Positions 8,384-15,401 of a stretch of 64,000 bases of DNA are shown here, piece after piece. The notes under the pieces were generated by a model. It searched no databases. It saw only the letters and a program-made list of their open reading frames with translations, and was not told where the DNA came from. The first letter of the stretch is position 1, and every line of letters starts with the position of its first letter. The position numbers and the translations under genes are program-made. This DNA is from an uncultured Acidobacteriota bacterium (GTDB lineage Bacteria; Acidobacteriota; Thermoanaerobaculia; Gp7-AA8). The stretch spans positions 1 to 64,000 of the forward strand of contig CALMZP010000084.1 in NCBI GenBank assembly GCA_937870635.1, in the 5' to 3' direction.

Positions 8384-8413
8384 AGGGTAGTGCCCCGGCC
8401 CCGTCGATGTCAA
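8384..8413 (-). promoter_or_regulatory. Promoter upstream of terminase operon
   Basis: Minus strand: TTGACA (8408-8413), 18 bases, TACCCT (8384-8389). The -35 box is perfect and the -10 fits TANNNT. Placed between the last small early gene and the terminator at 8310-8345. Confidence 0.6.
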
Positions 8414-8419
8414 ACCAGG

Positions 8420-8739
8420 CTAGAAATCGTCTCCTAGCACTTCCTCGCCAAACCTCGGCAGTCCCGCTTTTTCATCCCACCAATATTCAGGAGGGACAAG
8501 ATCGAGCGGAACAGAAAACCCCATGTCATGCCACGCTTGACATTCTTCGAGCGTGAAAAGTCGGGGAGCACGAATGAGACGCGAACCGAGTCCCCAGGGT
8601 ATACGACGTGTGGCACTACGTCGATTTTCACACTCATCGCGGAACCGTTGGGCAAGCGGAATGTCAGTGAACCCGATTCGAGCGTCATGCCGTCTTGTGT
8701 TGAGCCGCCCGTACCTGCGCCCCTTGATCCCGGCCACAT
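8420..8739 (-). CDS. Unknown protein read through a -1 frameshift
   Basis: Two overlapping frames each look real in only one half. From the ATG at 8737-8739 (coupled to the upstream stop as TAATG) the first 60 residues (SLTFRLPNG, VVYPGDSVRVSFVLPDF) are protein-like; after that the -1 frame continues with TLEECQAWHDMGFSVPLDLV and ends in GEEVLGDDF at 8420. The switch lies at or near the T run at 8556-8559 (GAC TTT TCA). The combined length fits one -1 shift. This is either programmed frameshifting or a frameshift mutation. No family recognised. Confidence 0.5.
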
Positions 8740-9182
8740 TAGAGGGCCGGGTCGATGCTGTTGGAGAACCTGACAAGCGAATAGGCCAGCCTGTCTACCG
8801 CCGCTTCGAGGTTGTGACTGAAAACCGTCTCGATCACATCTCGCACGTCACGGTGAAGCTGGCCCTCTAGCTGATCGAGGATGCCTTCGATGTCGCGGGT
8901 GACAAGGTGCAGTAGTTCATGGACGATGGCGACCTCCAACGTAAGGTGCGCATCCGGCCGAAACGATGTCAGTAGCTCCTCGTTGATGTAGAGCCGCGCC
9001 GTCTCGTAGTCCTTGGGCCTCCACACCGCTGCATAGTCGTCCTTGCCGAACTTGCCGAAGTCGTCGTCGTTTTCAGGCCACAGGTGAGCGTTCTCAGGCC
9101 AAACGACATGGATGTGCCATGTTGTCAGGCCGAGAATGCCTACCCACCGAGAGACAAGCTGCTCTGCGTAAGCGCGATTCAC
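8739..9182 (-). CDS. HExxH zinc metallopeptidase-like protein
   Basis: 147 residues. VAIVHELLHLVTRDIEG (residues about 84-100) contains the gluzincin/zincin signature HELLH at 88-92 inside a hydrophobic helix. The N-terminal half (WHIHVVWPE, LYINEELL) is a small beta region as in minimal SprT- or Wss-type metallopeptidase folds. It is likely cytoplasmic, since no signal peptide is seen. Target unknown; phage proteins of this kind are usually annotated only as metalloprotease-like. Overlaps both neighbours. Confidence 0.6.
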   Translation of the reverse strand: MNRAYAEQLVSRWVGILGLTTWHIHVVWPENAHLWPENDDDFGKFGKDDYAAVWRPKDYETARLYINEELLTSFRPDAHLTLEVAIVHELLHLVTRDIEGILDQLEGQLHRDVRDVIETVFSHNLEAAVDRLAYSLVRFSNSIDPAL

Positions 9183-9499
9183 GCAGACTCCTTCTTGCCC
9201 GACTTCTTGCGTGCCTTGGCCTTCTTGACAACTTCCTCAGCCTTCGGCTCCTCGCTGCGTGCAACCAGGGCCGCAAGCTCCTTCTTCTTCGCGGGCTTCA
9301 GCTTGTCAGCCGCAATCTCCTCCGCGATCTCAGCGTCCACCGGAATCGCCTCTCGACGGCGGCGCGCAAAGACCTCACCGCTGATCCGCCCGAGTCGCAG
9401 GTGCGGCATGAGATGGCGATAGCCGTTGTTGAGATCGCGTTCCCTCTCCGACGACATGATGTCAGTTGGAGTGGAGATGGTCTTGGTAAGTGTTGCCAT
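9179..9499 (-). CDS. Unknown protein with Lys-rich C-terminus
   Basis: 106 residues from the ATG at 9497-9499, preceded by AAGGAGGCGATGACA. The middle (YRHLMPHLRLGRISGEVFARRR) is basic; the last 50 residues are charged helices ending KKAKARKKSGKKESA. Overlaps the next gene by 4 bases. No family recognised. Confidence 0.6.
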   Translation of the reverse strand: MATLTKTISTPTDIMSSERERDLNNGYRHLMPHLRLGRISGEVFARRRREAIPVDAEIAEEIAADKLKPAKKKELAALVARSEEPKAEEVVKKAKARKKSGKKESA

Positions 9500-9512
9500 T
9501 GTCATCGCCTCC

Positions 9513-10010
9513 TTAGAGCGCGGCCAACTCGAAGTCAACCGTGCGTCGTGTCGCTTGCAGGAAGTGGTGCGCCGTCACAACTCCGTTTGTCAGGAGCCTT
9601 ACTCGCTGTTCGTTGAACGTGATCGGCAGATCGAGCTTCATCGCGTGCTTGATCAGGTTGTACGTGTCCTGACCGATGTAGCCATCGACGTTGACAACGT
9701 GAACTCGGTTCGCAAGCTCGCACATGCGGAACTGGACTGCGTGAATGACCGCCTTCTCGCGCTCACCCAACGGCCAATCCTCCCCCGGCTTGAAAACGTG
9801 CTTTCCGAGGACGATGTTGCCTTCGAGCGCGTGCTTGTATGCGCAATCCGAGAACGCCTGTTGAAAACGCGCCGATCCGACAAGCAGGATGATCTCGGGC
9901 AGGCCACGGAGCATTCTGACCTCGTTGTTGGCCTCGTCCCACAGCTTGTCATGCGCCTTGTCCCCATTGGGGCCAACGGCCGTCAGGTACGAGAATGTCT
10001 TGTCAAGCAT
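9513..10010 (-). CDS. Nucleoside 2-deoxyribosyltransferase-like protein
   Basis: 165 residues from the ATG at 10008-10010 (AGGGTGA upstream). The central Rossmann-like region is that of the phage deoxyribosyltransferase-like family: IILLVGSARFQQAFSD (about 42-57), LEGNIVLGKHVF, ANRVHVVNVDGYIGQDTYNLIKHA (about 102-125), then LDLPITF. Related proteins act on nucleosides or nucleotide-like signals; the true substrate here is unknown. Sits next to a MazG-like gene, which suggests nucleotide-pool or alarmone handling. Confidence 0.6.
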   Translation of the reverse strand: MLDKTFSYLTAVGPNGDKAHDKLWDEANNEVRMLRGLPEIILLVGSARFQQAFSDCAYKHALEGNIVLGKHVFKPGEDWPLGEREKAVIHAVQFRMCELANRVHVVNVDGYIGQDTYNLIKHAMKLDLPITFNEQRVRLLTNGVVTAHHFLQATRRTVDFELAAL

Positions 10011-10320
10011 GGCTATCACCCTGCCTTCCGTCTGGAATCCAGATTCCCCCTTCTTCGAGTCTTTCCATCACCTTTTTCATCGTGTGCGCGTCCAGGCGGT
10101 TCCACGCCTTCTGCGTCTCGCGCATAGCGGCCTCGATGCTGGCCGCGCTCGGTTGCATCGGGGCTTCTGTCAGTTGCCTCCACTTCAGGAAGGCGACGAG
10201 GAATGTCAGTACCTCCTCGCCGTAGACCGCATGGAACTCGATCTCGCCGTCCGCCGCTGAAAGCAGCTTGACCTCACCCGGCTTCATATAGACCGGCGGG
10301 TACACCTTCTTTTCAGCCAT
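10003..10320 (-). CDS. Unknown protein
   Basis: 105 residues, ATG at 10318-10320 behind AAGGGAGGCTAG. A short N-terminal beta part (VYPPVYMKPGEVKLL) is followed by amphipathic helices. Overlaps both neighbours by 8 bases. No recognisable motif. Confidence 0.6.
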   Translation of the reverse strand: MAEKKVYPPVYMKPGEVKLLSAADGEIEFHAVYGEEVLTFLVAFLKWRQLTEAPMQPSAASIEAAMRETQKAWNRLDAHTMKKVMERLEEGGIWIPDGRQGDSHA

Positions 10321-10597
10321 CTAGCCTCCCTTCCAGCCAAGCGAACGCGAGCGCGGCCACCTGAATCAACTCCTTCTCGATGTCACCGCCATCGATGATG
10401 TGGCCTTTTTCACCCATGATCGCTTTACCGACCTCAGTGACTTCTTCGAGCAGCGCGATCAGCCGCTCCTCGTCTGTGTACCCAGGGTTGTCATCGAGGG
10501 TGTGCCGAAAGCGCCCCTCGCTTTTCAATCGATCCTGCCGACCCCGCTCGAACAGAACCCGCTGTGAAATCCGCTCGAACCGCTCAATACTGACCAT
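10313..10597 (-). CDS. MazG-like nucleotide pyrophosphohydrolase
   Basis: 94 residues, ATG behind GGAAGGTGACAG. The pattern YTDEERLIALLEEVTEVGKAIMGE (about 40-63) and the late KELIQVAALAFAWLEGRL fit the all-alpha MazG/phosphoribosyl-ATP pyrophosphatase fold, with the EExxE-type metal site represented by LLEEVTEV. Such enzymes hydrolyse nucleoside triphosphates or (p)ppGpp-related nucleotides; many phages carry one. Substrate not deducible. Confidence 0.6.
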   Translation of the reverse strand: MVSIERFERISQRVLFERGRQDRLKSEGRFRHTLDDNPGYTDEERLIALLEEVTEVGKAIMGEKGHIIDGGDIEKELIQVAALAFAWLEGRLDG

Positions 10598-10811
10598 CTG
10601 TCACCTTCCTTCGGTAGACGCGCCGTCCGAACATGACCGCGCTGCCCTCCTCGCTGATCGCAGGGAAGATCGGGCCGTCAGTCAACTCCCACTCGTCCTC
10701 AGCCTGCGTGTCGCGCAGGAAGCCGAACATGGACTGAGTAGCCGCTTCCAGATGTTCCTCGACCGTCTCCTCGTTTTCAGCTTCGGCTTCGAGTCGGAAC
10801 CTAGTGATCAT
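10584..10811 (-). CDS. Unknown small acidic protein
   Basis: 75 residues from the ATG at 10809-10811 with AGGAGCGACG before it. Begins MITRFRLEAEAENEETVEEH, a beta strand followed by an acidic helix, then GPIFPAISEEGSAVMFGRRVY. No family recognised. Confidence 0.55.
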   Translation of the reverse strand: MITRFRLEAEAENEETVEEHLEAATQSMFGFLRDTQAEDEWELTDGPIFPAISEEGSAVMFGRRVYRRKVTDGQY

Positions 10812-11094
10812 CGTCGCTCCTGTCATTCGTCTGCGGCTCAGTACCCGGCGGCAACGGCATGTCACGGATTTTCATTGCGCCCTGGTAGATGACGCGCTTT
10901 GACCCGTGGTAGTGGAAGTCCTCCTCCCCGGCCGGGTTGTGCGACATAGGACGCCGCTGAACATCGTCATCGATTGTCAGCCAAGGGCTGCCACCGATCA
11001 CCTGCATGATGTCCAATGCAACGCGATCCATTTCCTCGATGCACTTGTCGCGCGTGTCGCCGATCACTTGAAAACTGAAGTTCGTTACCGCCAT
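10801..11094 (-). CDS. Unknown protein
   Basis: 97 residues. Starts MAVTNFSFQVIGDTRDKCIEEM, similar in layout to the next gene downstream (strand then helix), so the two may be distant paralogues. C-terminus acidic (NDRSDDDH). Overlaps the neighbour by 11 bases. Confidence 0.55.
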   Translation of the reverse strand: MAVTNFSFQVIGDTRDKCIEEMDRVALDIMQVIGGSPWLTIDDDVQRRPMSHNPAGEEDFHYHGSKRVIYQGAMKIRDMPLPPGTEPQTNDRSDDDH

Positions 11095-11507
11095 TACCGA
11101 TCCCCTTCCTCTGCAATTTCAGTCAACCGAACGATCTCGGCATCGAGGTTCGGCATCTTCGCCGCATGGTCGCGGCTGTGCAACCGAACGGTTTTCATGA
11201 ACTCGATTGCATCATCGAGTGCAGCAACAAGATCACCGTTGCGATTTGTCAGTAGTTTCTTTTCGTTCTTCCAGCCTTCGTGCGCCGCGAGCCAGAACCG
11301 CAGCATGGCGACAAGATACGTGGCCCACTCATTCTCCTCTCGCCGCCACTTGTCACCGACAGCGACCCACACTGACCCTCTCGTCACGGCAATGTCGCCC
11401 TCCCTCGGCTGGCCGAAGAACGGTTCGATCACCGGCACACCGGCGCTACGGTTTACGCGCCACGCGAGATCACCCGCGATCTCTCTTTGCGGATTGTCAA
11501 TCGACAT
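11094..11507 (-). CDS. Unknown protein
   Basis: 137 residues from the ATG at 11505-11507 behind GGAGGTTGCCA. The first 60 residues contain short strands (GDIAVTRGSVWVAVGDKW), followed by a helix (WATYLVAMLRFWLAAHEGW) that is amphipathic rather than membrane-spanning. Family unknown. Confidence 0.55.
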   Translation of the reverse strand: MSIDNPQREIAGDLAWRVNRSAGVPVIEPFFGQPREGDIAVTRGSVWVAVGDKWRREENEWATYLVAMLRFWLAAHEGWKNEKKLLTNRNGDLVAALDDAIEFMKTVRLHSRDHAAKMPNLDAEIVRLTEIAEEGDR

Positions 11508-11865
11508 TGGCAACCTCCTCCATGAACGGGATGCCCTTCTGACCGCAGAACCACAGCATGTCAGGCGGGATCACTGTGTAGACCTTGACCTCCTCGATGA
11601 TGCTGCCGAATGTCGGCCGCACGTGAACCTCGGCCTTGTCAGGCAGGTACACCTGCCACAAGTCCCACTCCTCGATCTCGCTGACCCACTCCATGTTGCC
11701 TGACAATCCCCAGGCCATCGAGGGCGTCGGTGACAAGCTGACGTAGGGTTGGACGTGTTCACGGGACGATGTGACAGTCGATAGCTGCCAGGGCTTCAGC
11801 CCGCCCGCGCGGATTGCTTTGCGCCGCTCAGTAGGCGACCAATGAAAAAGCGGTTCGAGCCTCAC
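11497..11865 (-). CDS. Possible ADP-ribosyltransferase-fold protein
   Basis: 122 residues from a GTG at 11863-11865 that overlaps an upstream TGA. The start LFHWSPTERRKAIRAGGLKPW and the following YVSLSPTPSMAWGLSG resemble the core of small ART-fold proteins (conserved His in strand 1, a Gly-Leu turn, then a Tyr/Ser strand with a helix), as in RNA 2'-phosphotransferase or DarT-like families. The late acidic residues that would complete catalysis (IIEEVKVY) are present but not diagnostic. If true, it would modify host macromolecules with NAD. Low certainty. Confidence 0.4.
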   Translation of the reverse strand: MRLEPLFHWSPTERRKAIRAGGLKPWQLSTVTSSREHVQPYVSLSPTPSMAWGLSGNMEWVSEIEEWDLWQVYLPDKAEVHVRPTFGSIIEEVKVYTVIPPDMLWFCGQKGIPFMEEVANVD

Positions 11866-12549
11866 AGGCTACGCAGCCACCGCTCGAAGTTCTCGTTGCA
11901 CAGGCACATGGACGAGCGAGAGCCACGGACGAGATCAATGGCCTGATCCGCCGTCATGTCCCACCCGAGTCATGAGCGCCCGAGCGATGACGAGCGAGGA
12001 GCGATTCAACCCCGCCTGACAATGAACGAGGACACGCTGGCCCATCTTCACGCACAGAGCAACCGAGTTGGCGAGCGAGTCGATCTGCTGCTTGTCAGGC
12101 TCCCCGTGACCGTCGTACATTTCGACCTCTTGGTATGTCACCCCATCCGGGACGTTGTAGCTCCCCCACGGGTAGAGGTTGAGGATCGCGTCGAAGCGCG
12201 GCCTACGCTCGACCACCATGAATGTCATGTCGGAGTCGTTGACGCGCTGCTCTGTCTCGGCCTCCTCGTACAGCCAGTGACAATCGACTGGCAGCCCGCT
12301 TCGGTGGCGAGCCTCGAACTTCAGAAGCAGCGCATACGGCACGTTGCCAAGCTGGTACTCGTACCGTTCCAACTCGTCGGGGAACTCGGCAGGCGAACAG
12401 CCCTGCCAGAGTGTGTCGATCACTTGACTGAAAAGCGGAACCTCGAAGAATCCGGCCCCGAGCGCCATCGCGGCGTTGCCACGCATGATCGGAAACGGCA
12501 CCTTCTCCGTGTCCGCCACTTTGTCAGGATTTGGTTCCAAGTCGGCCAT
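11862..12549 (-). CDS. Dual-specificity phosphatase, frameshifted near C-terminus
   Basis: Start ATG at 12547-12549 behind GAAGGGAGGCCGG. The protein carries the CX5R signature VHCQAGLNRSSLVIARAL (Cys177, Arg183) and an upstream Asp-rich loop (YDGHGEPD, about 145-152) that could supply the general acid. The frame then hits a stop at 11935, but the +1 frame continues with MTADQAIDLVRGSRSS and NENFERWLRSL, the usual C-terminal helices of DSPs, and ends at 11862 overlapping the next start (GTGA). So the original gene ran to 11862; one base has shifted near the GGG run at about 11962-11973. The catalytic part is intact. Confidence 0.65.
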
Positions 12550-12585
12550 CCGGCCTCCCTTCTCGCCCATCCGGGCTTTGTCAGA

Positions 12586-12631
12586 CACATGGGGGTGGGC
12601 CAGCCCTTGAAAGCAAACCCACCCCCACGTG
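12586..12631. repeat. Inverted repeat, 13 of 14 bases paired
   Basis: CACATGGGGGTGGG (12586-12599) faces CCCACCCCCACGTG (12618-12631), loop 18 bases. There is no T-run in either direction, so it is not a clear terminator. It lies between the phosphatase gene and a small plus-strand reading frame, and could be a regulatory hairpin in either transcript. Confidence 0.5.
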
Positions 12632-12643
12632 CGGAGGTACGCC

Positions 12644-12769
12644 ATGACTTTCAGCGTGTCCCGTTACAACCCGACGGAACTAGCGGTGATGAACAGCACG
12701 GCACGCAGCCGAGCCGCCGCAGAGAACGCAACTTGTCATGCGTCCACCGGCTGCTCGGACATTGCGTAG
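12644..12769 (+). CDS. Possible 41-residue plus-strand protein
   Basis: ATG at 12644 is preceded by CGGAGGTACGCC, a good ribosome site. The product begins MTFSVSRYNPTELAVMNSTA and has two Cys near the end. It lies antisense to the end of a minus-strand gene and directly after the inverted repeat. No family; coding status uncertain. Confidence 0.25.
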   Translation: MTFSVSRYNPTELAVMNSTARSRAAAENATCHASTGCSDIA

Positions 12770-12954
12770 ACCGTCTCGCCGTCCGGTACGTTTTCATGCT
12801 CGGCGTATCGATCATACGAATCTGACCTGACAACCTCGAAGGTGCCACCTGGATACAGCACTCGCGCCTCGCTAAGAATGTCAGCCGCCTTCACAGGCGC
12901 ATCGAGGAACGAGTCCATCGTGAAAGTGCCGCTCGTCGTCTTGACTGTGATCAT
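12736..12954 (-). CDS. Unknown small protein
   Basis: 72 residues from ATG at 12952-12954, with AAAGGGGTATGC upstream. Begins MITVKTTSGTFTMDSFLDAP, beta-rich, then ILSEARVLYPGGTFEVVRSD. Probably a compact domain; no family recognised. Confidence 0.5.
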   Translation of the reverse strand: MITVKTTSGTFTMDSFLDAPVKAADILSEARVLYPGGTFEVVRSDSYDRYAEHENVPDGETVYAMSEQPVDA

Positions 12955-12979
12955 GCATACCCCTTTCACTGAAAATGGT

Positions 12980-13022
12980 GCCGGGGCGAGTCATGGCCCC
13001 TACGGACGACACTCGCCCCGGC
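12980..13022. repeat. Perfect 12-bp inverted repeat
   Basis: GCCGGGGCGAGT (12980-12991) and ACTCGCCCCGGC (13011-13022) with a 19-base loop. It has no T-tract on either side. Lies in the gene-poor stretch upstream of the small gene at 12736-12954, where it could fold in its leader RNA. Confidence 0.55.
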
Positions 13023-13139
13023 CAAGCGGCCCAAGGGCCACTCCTGAAAACGTGGGTGGCGGGGTTTAGGCCCGCCCTGTCACCGCTACCACCCCCTTTC
13101 GCCGGTATCCCTAGCAAGGGAACGGCGGGAGAGTAAACG

Positions 13140-13168
13140 CAAAGAGGCCCGCCGTCAAGGCGAGCCTC
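13140..13168 (-). terminator. Intrinsic terminator, minus strand
   Basis: Minus strand stem GAGGC-t-CGCC with GGCG-g-GCCTC, loop TTGAC, followed by TTTGCGTTTACTC. Would end transcription of the short zinc-protein unit at 13.3 kb. T-tract is interrupted, so efficiency may be moderate. Confidence 0.5.
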
Positions 13169-13288
13169 CATGCTTCCGGTCGCGTGGGCCTGGTAGCGCC
13201 AGGACATCACCACCACCGGCTGTGCCTCTAGGATCGGCCGATCCAGTCACCCCGGCTCCCTCGGCGTCCCGAGGGGCGTCTTGTCAGT

Positions 13289-13453
13289 CTATCCCTTGCA
13301 GATGTGCGTGTAGCGGGACTTGCTCGACTCGCAGGAGATGGAGCGGTAGCAAACGGGGCACGTCTGCGTCGTGCGGACGATCCCCTGCTCCTTCATCCTC
13401 GCCGCGCGCCGCTTGTCAGCGTCCCGGCGGTTCGTGGTACCGGAGGAGGCCAT
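13289..13453 (-). CDS. Small zinc-finger-like protein, 54 residues
   Basis: ATG at 13451-13453 behind AAAGGGGGTGATGAC. N-terminal half is basic (NRRDADKRRAARMKEQ), the C-terminal half has CPVCYRSISCESSKSRYTHIC, a C-x2-C ... H-x-C arrangement able to bind zinc. First well-supported gene after the promoter at 13.67 kb. A nucleic-acid-binding regulator is a reasonable guess. Confidence 0.55.
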   Translation of the reverse strand: MASSGTTNRRDADKRRAARMKEQGIVRTTQTCPVCYRSISCESSKSRYTHICKG

Positions 13454-13478
13454 GTCATCACCCCCTTTCAGGTGTGGC

Positions 13479-13532
13479 CTATCGCGTGGTTAGGCTGAAA
13501 ACGCGATTAGCCTCAACATGGCTCTTGCGCAT
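13479..13532 (-). CDS. Possible 17-residue leader peptide
   Basis: ATG at 13530-13532 sits five bases after AGAGGAGGT, one of the best ribosome sites in the region. The frame reads MRKSHVEANRVFSLTTR and stops. It lies between a terminator hairpin and the zinc-protein gene, a position typical of leader peptides. No other evidence of translation. Confidence 0.35.
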   Translation of the reverse strand: MRKSHVEANRVFSLTTR

Positions 13533-13549
13533 CCGGTACCTCCTCTCTG

Positions 13550-13613
13550 AAAAAGTCCCCCGTCTGCGCCGCGCTCGGGCTGCGGCTCCCAAGGGCGGCG
13601 CTGTGACGGGGGA
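13550..13613 (-). terminator. Extended hairpin with T-run (terminator or attenuator)
   Basis: On the minus strand TCCCCCGTC (13605-13613 reversed) pairs with GACGGGGGA (13556-13564), with an inner GC-rich pairing (AGCGCCGCC with GCGCGGCGC), followed by C-TTTTT (13550-13554). It begins about 40 bases after the transcription start predicted from the promoter at 13659-13687 and ends just before the ribosome site of the 17-codon frame. Confidence 0.6.
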
Positions 13614-13658
13614 GGGGGAGAGCGCGGCGAGCGTACATCGCGCGCTCAGGGAGTGGGG

Positions 13659-13687
13659 ACAGTAGACGAGCCGCGCGATCCTGTCAA
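13659..13687 (-). promoter_or_regulatory. Consensus promoter, minus strand
   Basis: TTGACA (13682-13687), 17-base spacer, TACTGT (13659-13664). Perfect -35 and a TANNNT -10. Drives the leader, the zinc-finger gene and perhaps the whole small-gene operon to the left. Confidence 0.65.
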
Positions 13688-14341
13688 GTACCGGGGCTTG
13701 CGGGCGCGAGCGCGCGGTCGGGTTGCGCCTACGGCGCTCCTACGCGCCTGACAAAAGCCAGGGACTATTCGCGGCGGGCCGCGCTCCCCACTCTGCTTCC
13801 GAACCATCACCGATTTTCAGTGTAGACCCCCATCGAGCGCCCTTCCTGACGGTGTTCCTCTATGAGACGCTGAGAGCCGTTCTGAGCTTCGATGATCCTC
13901 TAGGTGACTGGAACCCCGTCTCTGCTTGTTCGTCCTCGCAGATCGTCTCCTAGGTGCCTTCTCGAAGGTGCCTGATGCCAGGGTGGCAGAGGGTGAGAAC
14001 ACGTAGCCTATTTTTTCACCCAAAAGATTTTCCCAGGACGACTTTCGGTGGGTGTGTTAGCCCCCGCCCCACACCGGGTTATCGATTGTCAGTCGAAAAC
14101 TATCCGGTACCTCGAAATGGACAAGTGACAAAGGGGGTAAATAGACGCCGTTCGATTGTCAGTGTATTCATGTCGGAGAACAGTCTAAATACTCGCCCCG
14201 TTGTCACCCCAAACCCCCTTCCCGGCCGTCCCTCAATGACAAATAGGGTGACAATCGGGGGTACCTCCCGGCCGCATATCCGCCGAACCTTTTTTGTCTG
14301 TCATTGTGTGTTCGTCGGCCCCACTGATAGCAACTAGGCAG

Positions 14342-14368
14342 ACAATGAGGGGGAAACAATGAGGGGGA
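14342..14368. repeat. Tandem 13-bp repeat
   Basis: ACAATGAGGGGGA occurs at 14342-14354 and 14356-14368, one base apart, within a G-rich stretch that continues with GGGG motifs to about 14460. Iteron-like in size, but only two copies are visible. Confidence 0.6.
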
Positions 14369-14486
14369 TAGTTAGTAGGGGTCTAAGGGGTAGGTTCCGC
14401 ATAATGGGGGCCGTTTTCATACACGGGGGAAACCGCATAGGGAAGGGGTTTCAGGGGTGGGCCTATTACTAGGGTGACATCCGGCC

Positions 14487-14510
14487 TACGCGCGCACGCG
14501 CACGCGCGCG
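14487..14510. repeat. 24-bp alternating pyrimidine-purine tract
   Basis: From 14487 to 14510 the bases alternate T/C and A/G without a break (mostly CG with CA/TA steps). Such tracts can adopt Z-DNA under negative supercoiling. No gene overlaps it. Confidence 0.6.
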
Positions 14511-14909
14511 AGGGCTGGCAATAGCAGGGGGTAGAACTGGCCCGGAGTTTCGGCAGGGATTCCGCCCTCCGGGAGTGCCGCCCGTGCAGGATCGCCCCGA
14601 GGCGGGAGGGGATCGCGGGCCGGGTTCGAGTCCGCCTCGGGCACCTTCCCCCGTTCGAGGGATCGAGGCCCGCCGCCCGGTGGCCGATCTCGGGGACATG
14701 GCCTCATGGACTGATGACCGCACACCGGCACCGCCGAGCTTCCGCCTGCCCCTCTCCCGCCGTCGCCGCCTCGGGACTGCCTGGCTTGTCTCCCACCTGG
14801 CCGCGTGCCCGGAGACGGCCTCTCACGGTTCCCCCTTGTCAGCCGCCGCCGAACCTGCTACGCGCGGGCCGGTACGCGGGGAGGTTCTGTCGCATCCGTC
14901 CTGACAACC

Positions 14910-14918
14910 TGCTACGCT
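14910..14918 (+). promoter_or_regulatory. Possible extended -10 promoter, plus strand
   Basis: TGCTACGCT fits TG-N-TANNNT, about 60 bases upstream of the plus-strand gene at 14981. A second copy of CCTGCTACG at about 14854-14862 lies 17 bases after TTGTCA (14836-14841). Neither has a perfect partner box. Confidence 0.35.
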
Positions 14919-14980
14919 CGAACCTCAACACCGCGCACCGCCCCGCCGGGGCACCGCGCACTTCCCGAGGAGGGAACGTA

Positions 14981-15376
14981 ATGACTGCACAGCCCATCCG
15001 TCATTCCGCACCGGCAAACACAGAATGCGACTACTGCGAAGATCCCGCGTCAGCGGTTTTCATTGAATCGTTGCCGATGGGTGGAACGTTCAGCTACCGC
15101 ACGTGCAACGCGCACGCGGTACTTTTCACCGGAACCGCGAATGAGCGCGCGCTAGCGGAATCGTTCATTAGCGCAACGCGGGCCGAACGGCTAGCCGGGC
15201 GCGCCTTCCGTGATCGTATGGCAGACGGTTTCGGAAATGTCATCGTCGGCGCGGATTGGTTCGGCGCAGCTATCGATGCGATGACGGAAGATCGGTTCTG
15301 TGATCTTCCGATGCCGGGAGATCCCGCGCCGTATCGGCGCACGGCCGAACGCGTCAGGATCTACGGCCCGCGCTAG
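14981..15376 (+). CDS. Plus-strand protein with CxxC motif, unknown function
   Basis: 131 residues; ATG at 14981 behind GAGGAGGGAACGTA. The only well-supported plus-strand gene in the window. N-terminus has CDYC (about 15-18) and a second Cys in YRTCNAHAVL, a possible zinc site; the rest is helical (ANERALAESFISATRAERLAG). It has its own terminator at 15402-15430 and possible promoters upstream, so it is a self-contained unit, as expected of a moron-type gene. Codons and base use differ from the flanking DNA (many CG steps). Confidence 0.6.
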   Translation: MTAQPIRHSAPANTECDYCEDPASAVFIESLPMGGTFSYRTCNAHAVLFTGTANERALAESFISATRAERLAGRAFRDRMADGFGNVIVGADWFGAAIDAMTEDRFCDLPMPGDPAPYRRTAERVRIYGPR

Positions 15377-15401
15377 TCGCGGCTGACATACAGCTACAGC
15401 G

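Larger units (their letters stand above)
13688..14980. other. Gene-free region with repeats, probable control region
   Basis: No reading frame here combines a ribosome site with protein-like sequence. It holds T- and A-rich stretches (around 14010-14030 and 14290), many TTGTCA/TGACAA copies (for example near 14085, 14124, 14155, 14200, 14236, 14250), a tandem 13-bp repeat, a 24-bp alternating pyrimidine-purine tract, a 10-bp GC stem (CCGAGGCGG near 14597-14606 with CCGCCTCGG near 14631-14640) and possible plus-strand -10 elements near 14.85-14.92 kb. It separates the leftward small genes from the plus-strand gene at 14981. An origin or packaging or control role is possible but unproven. Confidence 0.5.

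Noticed and set aside
13222-13665. Plus-strand frame of about 147 codons
   Set aside because: No ribosome site, Ser/Arg/Pro-rich shadow composition, and it lies opposite the zinc-finger gene and the terminator.
13817-14023. Minus-strand frame in the control region
   Set aside because: Low-complexity Ser/Arg composition and no ribosome site.
14615-14660. Sequence GGTTCGAGTCC, resembling a tRNA T-loop
   Set aside because: The flanking bases do not form a 5-bp T stem or an acceptor stem; the stretch is part of a different hairpin (CCGAGGCGG with CCGCCTCGG).
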